Shown: positions 1 to 5,591 of the stretch, one piece after another | Numbering within the stretch: the stretch's first letter is position 1 | Layout of the letters: each line of letters begins with the position of its first letter | DNA from: Deltaproteobacteria bacterium | GTDB taxonomy: Bacteria; Desulfobacterota; Syntrophia; Syntrophales; UBA5619 | Direction: 5' to 3' | DNA length: 9,066 bases | Assembly (NCBI GenBank): GCA_023487865.1 | Contig: JAMDBG010000152.1 | Span: forward strand, 1-9,066 | Notes under the pieces: generated by a model | What the model was told of the DNA's origin: nothing | The model's input: only the letters and a program-made list of their open reading frames with translations | The model's database searches: none | Program-made: the position numbers and the translations under genes

Positions 1-15
1 GAGTGAGTCTTATGC

Positions 16-265
16 TCCCTCTCTGTTCATACTTGAAACAGAGAGGGACCGTACCGTGGGAGGGGTGGCTTGCCCCCCCTGACGTTTAATCAGTCGGTTT
101 TTAGCCGACCCCGAAGGGGGAAAGATTTAAAAGGGGGGGTCTGCGCCCTTGGCGGCCTCCTTTTTAAAGTTTTAGGCGTGAAGAAAACCCACTCGTATCC
201 GTAAGGGAGGGTGGGTGGGGCACCAACGTTAAAAAACTGTACGACGTCGCGCGCTGTATCACAGC
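16..265 (+). other. Hairpin-rich, apparently non-coding region (structured RNA or origin-like DNA)
   Basis: This stretch ahead of the nuclease gene contains successive inverted repeats. Arms 16-27 / 37-48 pair perfectly over 12 bp. Arms 93-97 / 105-109 pair over 5 bp. Arms 126-138 / 156-168 pair over 13 positions including two G-T pairs, with an inner hairpin 144-147 / 151-154. Arms 187-194 / 209-216 pair over 8 positions with one G-T, and 253-257 / 261-265 over 5 bp. The G-T pairs are tolerated only if the + strand is the RNA, which weakly favours a + strand transcript reading towards the gene at 327. It could equally be a replication or transfer origin, or an untranslated leader. I recognise no known RNA family here. 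No group I or group II intron core was found. Confidence 0.35.
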
Positions 266-277
266 ATGGCCACACTA

Positions 278-283
278 TATAAA
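278..283 (+). promoter_or_regulatory. Possible -10 element for the nuclease gene
   Basis: TATAAA lies 44 bases before the ATG at 327, inside the run CTATATAAAG. No good -35 hexamer sits at 16-18 bases upstream, so support is weak. It is the only promoter-like element close to this gene. Confidence 0.2.
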
Positions 284-326
284 GTCCGAAAAAGGGATTG
301 GATAGAAACAATGCCCCTGCTTAATA

Positions 327-875
327 ATGTCATTCATCACCAGTAAGTGGTCGCGCAAATATTTAAATATCCAGTCTATCCACTGCCATAGCATGGAAAA
401 TCTTCGGGATGGGCTCGAAGGGGTACTGTCCCCACAAAAAATACATTTCAAATCGGAAGGAGAACGGAGGATCGCCTATTTTCTTGATGATAACCAGATA
501 CGCTATCAATACGAGCCGGGAGTACTGGTCAATACAGCCTATGGTAAGCCTCGCATCTGGTATATTGATTTTCACCTTCCGGAGTTTGCTTCCTATATCG
601 AATATTTTGGCCTGGTGGGAAAACAGAACTACGACGATGGAATAAAAACAAAATTATCAACCTATAACCGGATGGGTATGGACGTGATCTCGGTTTACCC
701 TTGGACCTTTGCTGATAACTGGCATAAGTATATCATGAACGAATTGGATAAGACTACCCAGCGCCGTTACAACTCTCTTAAATCTAAAAAATACTGGTCC
801 CAACAGAAACCAGATACCTATTTCAATAAAGGGAAAAGATCATTCTACGGGCAAGGATTGGGCAAGCGCTACTGA
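327..875 (+). CDS. Small PD-(D/E)XK-type nuclease-like protein
   Basis: The 182-residue protein has the layout of a restriction-endonuclease-like (PD-(D/E)XK) fold. An acidic helix SEGERRIAYFL (43-53, E46) is followed by a strand IRYQYEPG. Then come the candidate catalytic aspartate in WYIDFHL (D81) and glutamate in YIEYFG (E92), and a YxxxGxxVISVYPW ending (about 113-126). The third motif reads E-Y-F rather than E-x-K, as happens in families where the lysine has moved or been replaced, so activity is not assured. The C-terminal 40 residues are basic and rich in Tyr, Lys and Gln, suiting nucleic-acid contact. No strong Shine-Dalgarno precedes the ATG at 327. An internal ATG at residue 23 is an alternative but also lacks one. 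It stands alone and convergent to the replication-relaxation gene. Its substrate is unknown: defence, DNA processing or element maintenance are all possible. Confidence 0.55.
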   Translation: MSFITSKWSRKYLNIQSIHCHSMENLRDGLEGVLSPQKIHFKSEGERRIAYFLDDNQIRYQYEPGVLVNTAYGKPRIWYIDFHLPEFASYIEYFGLVGKQNYDDGIKTKLSTYNRMGMDVISVYPWTFADNWHKYIMNELDKTTQRRYNSLKSKKYWSQQKPDTYFNKGKRSFYGQGLGKRY

Positions 876-930
876 TATATTGCTGCTCTGATTTATAAAA
901 GGGGTTTAGTCTGATTAATATATCTTAGTC

Positions 931-1047
931 GACTTTTGTTACATCCGATAACTTGCCGATTTCTCAAAGGATGATTCGCCTGAAGGTGTAACATAATTAT
1001 TCACCGTTTCATGACTTTTGTTACACTTTAAAGGGAATATTGTTACA
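931..1047. repeat. Four TGTTACA repeats (iteron- or operator-like)
   Basis: TGTTACA occurs at 937-943, 1019-1025 and 1041-1047 on the + strand, and inverted (TGTAACA) at 987-993. Two copies share a 13-base context, GACTTTTGTTACA (931-943 and 1013-1025). The inverted copy and the last copy share TGTTACACCTT. Centre-to-centre distances are 50, 32 and 22 bases, near whole turns of the helix. They lie in the gap between two convergent genes, so a simple promoter-operator role is unlikely. Binding by ParB, a replication initiator or an integrase (arm sites) are candidate roles. Confidence 0.5.
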
Positions 1048-1051
1048 CCTT

Positions 1052-1073
1052 TCCAGGAGGAAAATGACCTGGA
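1052..1073. repeat. Short inverted repeat next to the TGTTACA block
   Basis: TCCAGG (1052-1057) and CCTGGA (1068-1073) form a 6-bp inverted repeat directly after the last TGTTACA copy. There is no T-run on either side, so it is not a clear terminator for the convergent genes. It may be part of the same binding region. Confidence 0.25.
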
Positions 1074-1121
1074 TTTATTGATGGGATTGAGGGAATTTTT
1101 GAATAGGTTTGATAATCGTCA

Positions 1122-2051
1122 TTAACGAATTGCCGTAAGGGGAGAATCAGATGCATACTTTGGTCCCAGAATGGACTCTCGTGGGTTTTCATACTTTGCT
1201 CCGCGAACCCAAATATTTGCGGAAAGGCCGTGATCAAACATTCTGGTCTGATCTGTAAGCCAAATGAAATCACTATTCTGTACTTTCTGGATAAAACGGC
1301 ATAAGGCGGCCACTCTTGTCTCTGTACTCGTAAGAAAGAGCAGCCGGAAACCCTGAAGGTTTGATTTAATCATCTCTTCAAGGAATTTATAATTCCCGTT
1401 CCGGTAGATCTCCTGGTAACAAAAAATCTTATGTTGAATATTATTCGTATTATTATGTTTGCTTGCCATCGATTCTGTATTCATATCTACTTCAAGGAAA
1501 AATAGAAGTGCCTTTTCACTCTCATTATTCTTCACGACAAAAATACTATCAGGGATGAAGTCGTTCTGTTGACCCCTTTTCTGTCCAGCGGGAAGATTTA
1601 TCGTAAATAGTGATTTGTTTTTTGTAAGACAATGCCATGGAGATAGCGAAATAACGGACAGGTCTGGGATGACCCTTTCTATTTGAACCATATGGATACG
1701 GAACCAGTTCAATAGGAGATTGTGGTCAATGGTGTCGGATTTAATGTCTTCATAGCGAGCGACAGGAGAAGGAACGATTCCTTTGATACTTAGAGATTCC
1801 ATGCCTTGATGCGACAGGAATACTATCTCTTCCGGACGGCCCTGGCTCATTCCATAACCGAATGGTTTCTTAATAAGCAGCCCTTGTCCTTCAAGAGACC
1901 GGATCCTTCGCCTGATTACCTGGCAGCACCGGCGGTCAATAGCCGACAGCTGTTTTATGGTAACTACATGGTACTTGTGAATCGAGGAAAGCAAAACGAT
2001 GTCATTTTTTGCCAATCGAACCATATTTTGAGAGTCAGGTGATGTTTTCAT
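1122..2051 (-). CDS. Replication-relaxation family protein
   Basis: The protein (309 aa from the ATG at 2051) fits the replication-relaxation family found on plasmids and integrative elements. The N-terminal part (about 12-62) is a winged helix-turn-helix ending in IRSLEGQGLL. A wing and the strand GRPEEIVFLSHQGMESL (71-87) follow. The conserved-looking helix DHNLLLNWFRIHM (109-121) comes next. The core has IPDSIFVV (166-173, D168) and FFLEVDMNTE (184-193, E187 and D189), resembling the acidic strands of a nuclease-like fold. The molecular function of the family is poorly defined. It lies 65 bases behind parB on the same strand and is probably co-transcribed with parAB. A TTG three codons upstream (2060) is an alternative start. 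Neither start has a good ribosome binding site, so the 5' end is uncertain. Confidence 0.75.
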   Translation of the reverse strand: MKTSPDSQNMVRLAKNDIVLLSSIHKYHVVTIKQLSAIDRRCCQVIRRRIRSLEGQGLLIKKPFGYGMSQGRPEEIVFLSHQGMESLSIKGIVPSPVARYEDIKSDTIDHNLLLNWFRIHMVQIERVIPDLSVISLSPWHCLTKNKSLFTINLPAGQKRGQQNDFIPDSIFVVKNNESEKALLFFLEVDMNTESMASKHNNTNNIQHKIFCYQEIYRNGNYKFLEEMIKSNLQGFRLLFLTSTETRVAALCRFIQKVQNSDFIWLTDQTRMFDHGLSANIWVRGAKYENPRESILGPKYASDSPLTAIR

Positions 2052-2116
2052 ATTTAGCAAAGTGGTATGCTGATCTGTTTGTTTTTTAAGCCCGGTTTCC
2101 CCTGCTCACGAATATG

Positions 2117-2974
2117 CTATGTCGGCGCGCCGACATTCATAAGAATACGGTCAAGGGTTTCCTTCAATCCGGCCAGCTCATCAAATAATTGCTGCCATTC
2201 TCCATTATCGATTGCGCACATGTCCAATTTGCTCAAAGATTTGGAAAGTAGCCGGGCTTTGTTTGTAATGGTCATTGCGGGGCTTTTGGGCCGCCCCTTC
2301 CGCATGGATCGGATGTGATCGCTTTTGAATCGTTCCTTCTTGACCCTCTCAAAAAGAAGAACCATCTTGTCTTCGGTTTCGCATTTGGCAATCTCAACCA
2401 GAAGGCGACGAGCATATCCATTTGACGAACGGCATTCCGATTTAATCACTTCCGGAAGTTTGTTCAGGCTGAGGATTTCTGTAATGGTGGAACGGGCCTT
2501 GCCTATGGCCTCAGACAGGTTCTCATGGGTATAATGATAATTGGTAGAGAGACGCTCTAACGCTTCGGCTTCTTCGATGGGCTTTAAATCCTCGCGTTGC
2601 AGGTTTTCGATTAGGGCGATTTCATGTGGATTACCCTTTGTCAGAATCGCGGGTATTCGTTCCAGTCCCGCCAATTTTGCGGCCCTATACCGCCGTTCTC
2701 CGGCGACAAGCCAGATTTTGTCATTGGTATCTTTCCTAATAAGGACCGGCTGAAGTACCCCTGTTTTTCTGATGGATTCACAAAGCTCAGAAAGAGACTC
2801 CGGATCGAAATATTTCCTTGGTTGATTGGGATTAATAGAGATCATCGAAAGGTCGATATTGAAGAAACCACCATCCTGGTCATCATTCTGCATCACAGAA
2901 TGATTTTCGGTTCTTTCAGTTTTGTCATCCAATCGGGTTACTTTGCCGTCTAATTTATCTCTGGTTGAGAGCAT
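2117..2974 (-). CDS. parB: ParB-family partition protein (CTPase / DNA-binding)
   Basis: The 285-residue protein has the ParB domain order. A variable, charged N-terminus (1-40) is followed by the ParB/Spo0J-type N-domain, beginning ISINPNQPRKYFDP (45-58). GERRYRA (92-98) and ENLQREDL (123-130) are the CTP-binding, sliding-clamp motifs of the family. A helix-turn-helix DNA-binding segment covers about 149-180, and the C-terminus is helical and probably dimerises. ParB binds a centromere site (parS), spreads along DNA and stimulates the ParA ATPase to segregate or stabilise a replicon. The start overlaps the parA 3' end by 25 bases, and GGAG lies 11 bases upstream, indicating translational coupling. 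The last six codons and the stop lie within an 18-bp perfect palindrome. The gene sits on a mobile element next to a replication-relaxation gene, so it most likely serves the element and not the host chromosome. Confidence 0.9.
   Translation of the reverse strand: MLSTRDKLDGKVTRLDDKTERTENHSVMQNDDQDGGFFNIDLSMISINPNQPRKYFDPESLSELCESIRKTGVLQPVLIRKDTNDKIWLVAGERRYRAAKLAGLERIPAILTKGNPHEIALIENLQREDLKPIEEAEALERLSTNYHYTHENLSEAIGKARSTITEILSLNKLPEVIKSECRSSNGYARRLLVEIAKCETEDKMVLLFERVKKERFKSDHIRSMRKGRPKSPAMTITNKARLLSKSLSKLDMCAIDNGEWQQLFDELAGLKETLDRILMNVGAPT
2119..2136. repeat. 18-bp perfect palindrome at the parB 3' end, candidate parS
   Basis: ATGTCGGCGCGCCGACAT is a perfect 18-bp palindrome with a GGCGCGCC core. 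It spans the last codons of parB and the A of its TAG stop. Plasmid centromeres commonly lie directly downstream of parB (P1 parS, F sopC). It does not match the chromosomal parS consensus TGTTTCACGTGAAACA. Only one copy is in the window. It could instead be an unrelated palindromic repeat, or a hairpin in the mRNA. Confidence 0.4.
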
Positions 2975-3729
2975 AGGATCATAAACTCCTTTGTTAGGCT
3001 CAGGTAGTCTTCCGCACCATGGCTGGCAGGTTTGAATTTAAATATGGATTCTTTGGCGATATGGGCTTGATTCAGGGCTTCACACTGCCTGATGCAGGTT
3101 TTAAACAATATGGATTTGTATGGCTCCAGTTGTTTGAACACCCACTCATTGCTTATCGCTTTGCGAGAATCAAATTTGCAGAACAGAATCCGCAGGGCAA
3201 CTTTTCCGCTCTCGTAATCGCCTCTCTTCAAGAGTCTGATCATGTCCAGAAGGTCAGAATACCCCTCAAGAGAAAAGCGGGCCATTTCACAGGGGATCAG
3301 AACCATGTTGCATGCGTACAGGGCATTGACAGACAATATCCCCAAAGTAGGACGACAATCTATGATTATGAATTCGTAATCCAGACCCGACAGAGCCTTT
3401 GAGAGCCTCGTTTCCCTGAACATCTCTGGAATGAGCAATTGCTCTGCCTTATCGAGGTGGATATTTGAAGGAGCCAGATCGAGGTTGTCAATACTCGATT
3501 TTATAATGACTCCGGAGATCTCTTTCCTATTTACAAGGACATCCTGAATTGTTGCGGAGTATGAATCAGGACTGCTTCCTAAGACAATTGTTGAATGTGC
3601 CTGGGGGTCCAAATCGACCAGCAGAACCTTCCTGCCCAGCATGGCGATGCCGCAAGCCAGGTTAATCGACGTTGTGGTTTTTCCAACGCCTCCCTTTTGA
3701 TTGATGATAGCAACGATTCTTTTTGGCAT
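2950..3729 (-). CDS. parA: ParA-family partition ATPase (small, Soj-like)
   Basis: The 259-residue protein is a deviant Walker ATPase. KGGVGKTTT (12-20) carries the signature lysine K12 and catalytic K17. LLVDLDPQAH (36-45) is the Walker A' motif. FIIIDCRPTLGILSVNAL is the Walker B region, where the usual DCPP is DCRP. There is no N-terminal HTH extension, so it belongs to the short Soj/type Ib group. ParA binds DNA non-specifically as an ATP dimer and moves ParB-bound cargo. I chose the ATG at 3729 (MPKRIVAII) because ParA proteins begin close to the P-loop. The upstream in-frame ATG at 3753 has no ribosome binding site. It overlaps parB downstream by 25 bases. A promoter with an overlapping palindrome lies about 75-100 bases upstream, consistent with the autorepression known for par operons. 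Confidence 0.92.
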   Translation of the reverse strand: MPKRIVAIINQKGGVGKTTTSINLACGIAMLGRKVLLVDLDPQAHSTIVLGSSPDSYSATIQDVLVNRKEISGVIIKSSIDNLDLAPSNIHLDKAEQLLIPEMFRETRLSKALSGLDYEFIIIDCRPTLGILSVNALYACNMVLIPCEMARFSLEGYSDLLDMIRLLKRGDYESGKVALRILFCKFDSRKAISNEWVFKQLEPYKSILFKTCIRQCEALNQAHIAKESIFKFKPASHGAEDYLSLTKEFMILCSQPEIN

Positions 3730-3802
3730 AAGATTCTCGGTCCCCTTCCCCATTTAAGCGGATGGGAAAAAACATTTGTTTCAGTCTGGAGATTTCGTAT
3801 TG

Positions 3803-3831
3803 ATTTTAGGACTAAAACTCCTTGATGGGAA
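3803..3831 (-). promoter_or_regulatory. Likely parAB promoter with overlapping palindromic operator
   Basis: On the - strand, TTCCCA (3831-3826) and TAAAAT (3808-3803) are spaced by 17 bases, matching -35 and -10 at 4 of 6 and 5 of 6 positions. TTTTAG-GA-CTAAAA (3804-3817) is an inverted repeat covering the -10. This fits a repressor site, for example ParA or ParB autoregulation. TATCACA is repeated just upstream of it on the same strand (about 3832-3848). Confidence 0.4.
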
Positions 3832-3880
3832 TGTGATAAAATTGTGATAGACGCCAAGGAGAAACAGGGGAACAGATAGA

Positions 3881-3900
3881 ATAGATGGAAATAGATGGAA
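3881..3900. repeat. Tandem 10-base direct repeat
   Basis: ATAGATGGAA occurs twice back to back (3881-3890 and 3891-3900), preceded by a partial copy (CAGATAGA, 3873-3880). It lies about 100 bases inside the tRNA-fragment end of the element. Integrase arm sites or upstream parA control are possible roles. It may also be simple-sequence drift. Confidence 0.35.
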
Positions 3901-3920
3901 TTGCTTTTTATCCTTGCTTC

Positions 3921-3930
3921 TAAGTACTTA
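3921..3930. repeat. 10-bp palindrome near the element end
   Basis: TAAGTACTTA is a perfect 10-bp palindrome 59 bases inside the tRNA-fragment boundary. A binding site for a recombination accessory protein is possible, but nothing beyond its position supports this. Positions 3754-3989 contain no gene and hold the parA promoter, these repeats and the element end. Confidence 0.2.
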
Positions 3931-3989
3931 CGGGAAATCAGACCTCAGATCAAGGGGTTAAAAAATTGAGTGTTTTTACTTGCCTAGAA

Positions 3990-4034
3990 CTTTTAATCCG
4001 TTGGCCACGGGTCCGATTCCCGTACGACCCACCA
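3990..4034 (+). pseudogene. 3' fragment of tRNA-Lys(TTT), attachment-site remnant
   Basis: These 45 bases correspond exactly to tRNA positions 32-76. They contain the anticodon loop CTTTTAA (anticodon TTT, lysine), the 3' anticodon-stem strand TCCGT and the 5-nt variable loop TGGCC. The T arm ACGGG-TCCGATT-CCCGT, acceptor strand ACGACCC, discriminator A and encoded CCA follow. The bases upstream do not form the 5' half: TAGAA stands where ACGGA should pair, and there is no D arm or acceptor strand. The break at the anticodon loop is the usual crossover point of tyrosine recombinases that integrate into tRNA genes. The native-looking terminator just downstream puts the chromosomal side on the right and the element on the left. 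An intact tRNA-Lys whose 5' strand is about GGGTCGT is predicted at the other end, outside the window. Confidence 0.88.
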
Positions 4035-4039
4035 AATAC

Positions 4040-4072
4040 AAAGGCTTCCCGAGGGAAGCCTTTTTCTTTTTT
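4040..4072 (+). terminator. Intrinsic terminator of the original tRNA-Lys gene
   Basis: AAAGGCTTCC (4040-4049) pairs perfectly with GGAAGCCTTT (4054-4063) around a CGAG loop. It is followed by a T tract interrupted once by C (4061-4072). It starts 5 bases after the CCA end of the tRNA fragment, as expected for the terminator of the tRNA gene before integration. Confidence 0.88.
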
Positions 4073-4167
4073 CTCTACCAGTCTCTGTCTGGTCTTAACA
4101 AACGCGATGAAATCCGAACTCCTTCGGACGCCACATCAAGGTCTTCCCCTCTTTCCTTCGCTCCCCT

Positions 4168-4449
4168 TCATAGTTTGCACCGTTTACCGTCTCTGTCAAA
4201 AAAGAAGCCCTCGGGCGTCCGATAGGGCCGGATCTTGTCGCCATGGTATGCATAACGCCCGTTGATCCAGTTCTTTTCCGCTTCGGTGAGTTCGGGAAAC
4301 CGGAAGCGCTCCGGAAGAGGCGTCGGGGATATCCACAAAGCAAGGCCCATCAGGTAGAGCCACAGGAGGACGAGACAGACGACCGTTTTGGCAATTGGGA
4401 TGACCCAGTGGTCGAATGCGTCCATTGTTTTTTCGTTGTAATCGGGCAT
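4168..4449 (-). CDS. Small membrane-anchored protein of unknown function
   Basis: This 93-residue protein starts at ATG 4449, preceded by GAGG at 6 bases. A GTG two codons upstream (4455) overlaps that spacing and is less likely. After a short acidic N-terminus there is one hydrophobic segment, WVIPIAKTVVCLVLLWLYLM (about 15-34), continuing into GLALWISP. The C-terminal half is soluble, with LTEAEKNWINGRYAYHGDKI and FFFDRDGKRCKL containing many aromatic and basic residues. With no signal-peptidase motif evident, it is probably a single-pass inner-membrane protein. I do not recognise the family. It is alone on the - strand between the tRNA fragment and the ribosomal operon. A clear ribosome binding site and stable composition support it as a real gene. 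Confidence 0.6.
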   Translation of the reverse strand: MPDYNEKTMDAFDHWVIPIAKTVVCLVLLWLYLMGLALWISPTPLPERFRFPELTEAEKNWINGRYAYHGDKIRPYRTPEGFFFDRDGKRCKL

Positions 4450-4577
4450 GGTCACCCTCGCTGTTTTATCTTACAGCGGATTCCCGCGGCAGCCGGTCGC
4501 TCTTCCGCTGGACATGAACCAGATTCAAAAACCGGGCAAGATGATTACCTTCGGTAGAAGGCGTCATATCTTACGAC

Positions 4578-4604
4578 CGCTCCGATTCATCGGAGCGTGT
4601 TTTC
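4578..4604. terminator. Possible terminator hairpin in the 4456-4942 gap
   Basis: CGCTCCGA (4578-4585) and TCGGAGCG (4590-4597) form a perfect 8-bp stem with a TTCA loop, followed by TGTTTT. It may end a transcript entering the gap. No gene on the + strand immediately precedes it, so its role is unclear. The rest of 4456-4942 shows no credible gene. It holds a perfect TATAAT (4721-4726) without a partner -35, and scattered stop codons. Confidence 0.35.
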
Positions 4605-4942
4605 GCCGACGATCGCCCCTGCGATGAACGGCTCTAAGGCGAGTCACACAGATTGGATCTGCAACTTTGTTTTTAATATATGGCACAGGGTCGGCGCATG
4701 CAATAGGAGGAGAATGACAGTATAATGGTAGTAAAACTTACAAGCCGATGATCGTGATACAGTGAGGTTGATCCTCATGACAAGCGGAAAACCGATGTCG
4801 ATCTGGATCGTCTCCAACAGAAGTGATGTCGAAGGGTTGAGGGAAATCCCGGCTGGTCCATCGAGAACTTTTTCACCCTTTTATTGCAGGCTTTTATAAA
4901 TATCATCATGTAAGTCGGCCTGCTGCCTTGATGGAAATTGTC

Positions 4943-4971
4943 TTGCTTTAATCTCCATTTTCTCCTATAAA
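4943..4971 (+). promoter_or_regulatory. Likely promoter of the rpsF-rpsR operon
   Basis: TTGCTT (4943-4948) and TATAAA (4966-4971) are separated by exactly 17 bases, giving matches of 3 of 6 and 5 of 6 to the sigma-70 consensus. Transcription would start near 4978, leaving a leader of about 137 bases before rpsF. That length suits a regulatory leader. Confidence 0.5.
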
Positions 4972-5007
4972 GTGCGATCAATCATCATCTGTGGATTGAA
5001 GCGTGAA

Positions 5008-5031
5008 AAGTCTTGATTTCCGGAAAGACTT
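5008..5031 (+). promoter_or_regulatory. Hairpin in the rpsF leader
   Basis: AAGTCTT (5008-5014) pairs with AAGACTT (5025-5031) around a 10-base loop within the predicted leader transcript. It has no U-run, so it is probably a structural element and not a terminator. Confidence 0.3.
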
Positions 5032-5062
5032 GTTATAGAAGGCGAAACCATTTTACGTTGGA

Positions 5063-5107
5063 CTCCTTGCCCGGACCTTGTGCCTGGGCTATAGAGCCGA
5101 AAGGAGG
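5063..5107 (+). promoter_or_regulatory. Candidate S6:S18 autoregulatory leader that hides the rpsF ribosome binding site
   Basis: CTCCTT (5063-5068) can pair with AAGGAG (5101-5106), which is the Shine-Dalgarno of rpsF. Between them GCCCGG (5069-5074) pairs with CC-T-GGGC (5083-5089, one bulged T), leaving TATAGAGCCGA (5090-5100) unpaired on the 3' side. Bacterial rpsF leaders are known to be bound by the S6:S18 complex through a bulged CCG. The CCG at 5097-5099 is placed correctly for that. The match to the motif is by eye only. Confidence 0.4.
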
Positions 5108-5114
5108 CATTTGC

Positions 5115-5591
5115 TTGAGAAGGTACGAAACCATACTGATTGCCCATGTTGATCTTTCCGAGGATGAACTGAGCGCCCTCATCACCCGTTATGGAGGCAT
5201 CGTGACGGGCCAGAAGGGGATCCTGGTCAAGGTCGAACGGTGGGGGAAACGAAAGCTCGCCTACATGATCGGAAAACAGGCGAGAGGGTTCTACATCCTG
5301 ATCGATTATGCGGGTGTCAGCGATGTGGTCACTGAACTGGAGAGGAATCTCAAGATCGATGACAAGATCCTGAAGTTCATGACCGTCCTGAAAGCCGAAA
5401 GGGTCGATCGAGAGGCACTGGAAAAAGAGATCGCGGACGCCTTGCAGAAGGACGAAAAGAAGGAGGCGCCGGTTCCTGTCCCCGAAGCGACCCCCGCCAT
5501 TGCTGCGGCAGAAACGGACGTAACCAGTGCGGTTGATGACGAGCCGTCGAAGCCGGAAGAATCCGATGCGAAGGGGGGGAAAGAATCATGA
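5115..5591 (+). CDS. rpsF: 30S ribosomal protein S6
   Basis: S6 binds 16S rRNA with S18 in the platform of the small subunit. The start is TTG at 5115, with AAGGAGG ending 7 bases upstream. The protein then begins (M)RRYETILIAHVDLSEDEL, the usual S6 N-terminus. An upstream in-frame start at 5013 would add 34 residues unlike S6 and is rejected. The S6 fold continues through VERWGKRKLAYMI and GFYILIDYAG to about residue 100. The C-terminal tail (about 105-158) is rich in Glu, Asp, Ala and Pro and low in complexity, as in many S6 proteins, making 158 aa in total. The stop overlaps the rpsR start (ATGA, 4 bases). A promoter and a structured leader lie upstream. There is no ssb gene between it and rpsR. 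Confidence 0.95.
   Translation: MRRYETILIAHVDLSEDELSALITRYGGIVTGQKGILVKVERWGKRKLAYMIGKQARGFYILIDYAGVSDVVTELERNLKIDDKILKFMTVLKAERVDREALEKEIADALQKDEKKEAPVPVPEATPAIAAAETDVTSAVDDEPSKPEESDAKGGKES

Noticed and set aside
90..311. Open frame of 73 codons on the - strand across the hairpin-rich region
   Set aside because: Composition is low-complexity, dominated by Pro, Phe and Arg from the G- and A-rich runs. There is no ribosome binding site, and the frame crosses several inverted repeats. A structured non-coding region explains it better.
931..1047. CRISPR array
   Set aside because: The repeat unit is only 7-13 bases, orientation is mixed and spacing irregular, and no cas genes are nearby.
1064..1081. 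AGGAGG followed by ATG at 1064, a very good start signal
   Set aside because: The frame stops after five codons (MTWIY), and the overlapping next ATG gives only 14 codons. It may be a relic, but no gene can be supported.
2119..2136. Chromosomal-type parS site
   Set aside because: The palindrome does not match TGTTTCACGTGAAACA, and no copy of that consensus was seen in the window. Only an element-specific parS is proposed.
4705..4752. AGGAGG-ATG and a short frame starting MVVKLTSR, reminiscent of an AbrB/VapB antitoxin start
   Set aside because: Frames stop after three and eight codons, and I could not restore a credible antitoxin by a single frameshift. Too little is left to call a pseudogene.
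5013..5114. Upstream in-frame extension of rpsF
   Set aside because: The extra 34 residues are unlike S6 and would run through the leader hairpins. TTG 5115 has an ideal ribosome binding site and starts the conserved RRYET sequence.
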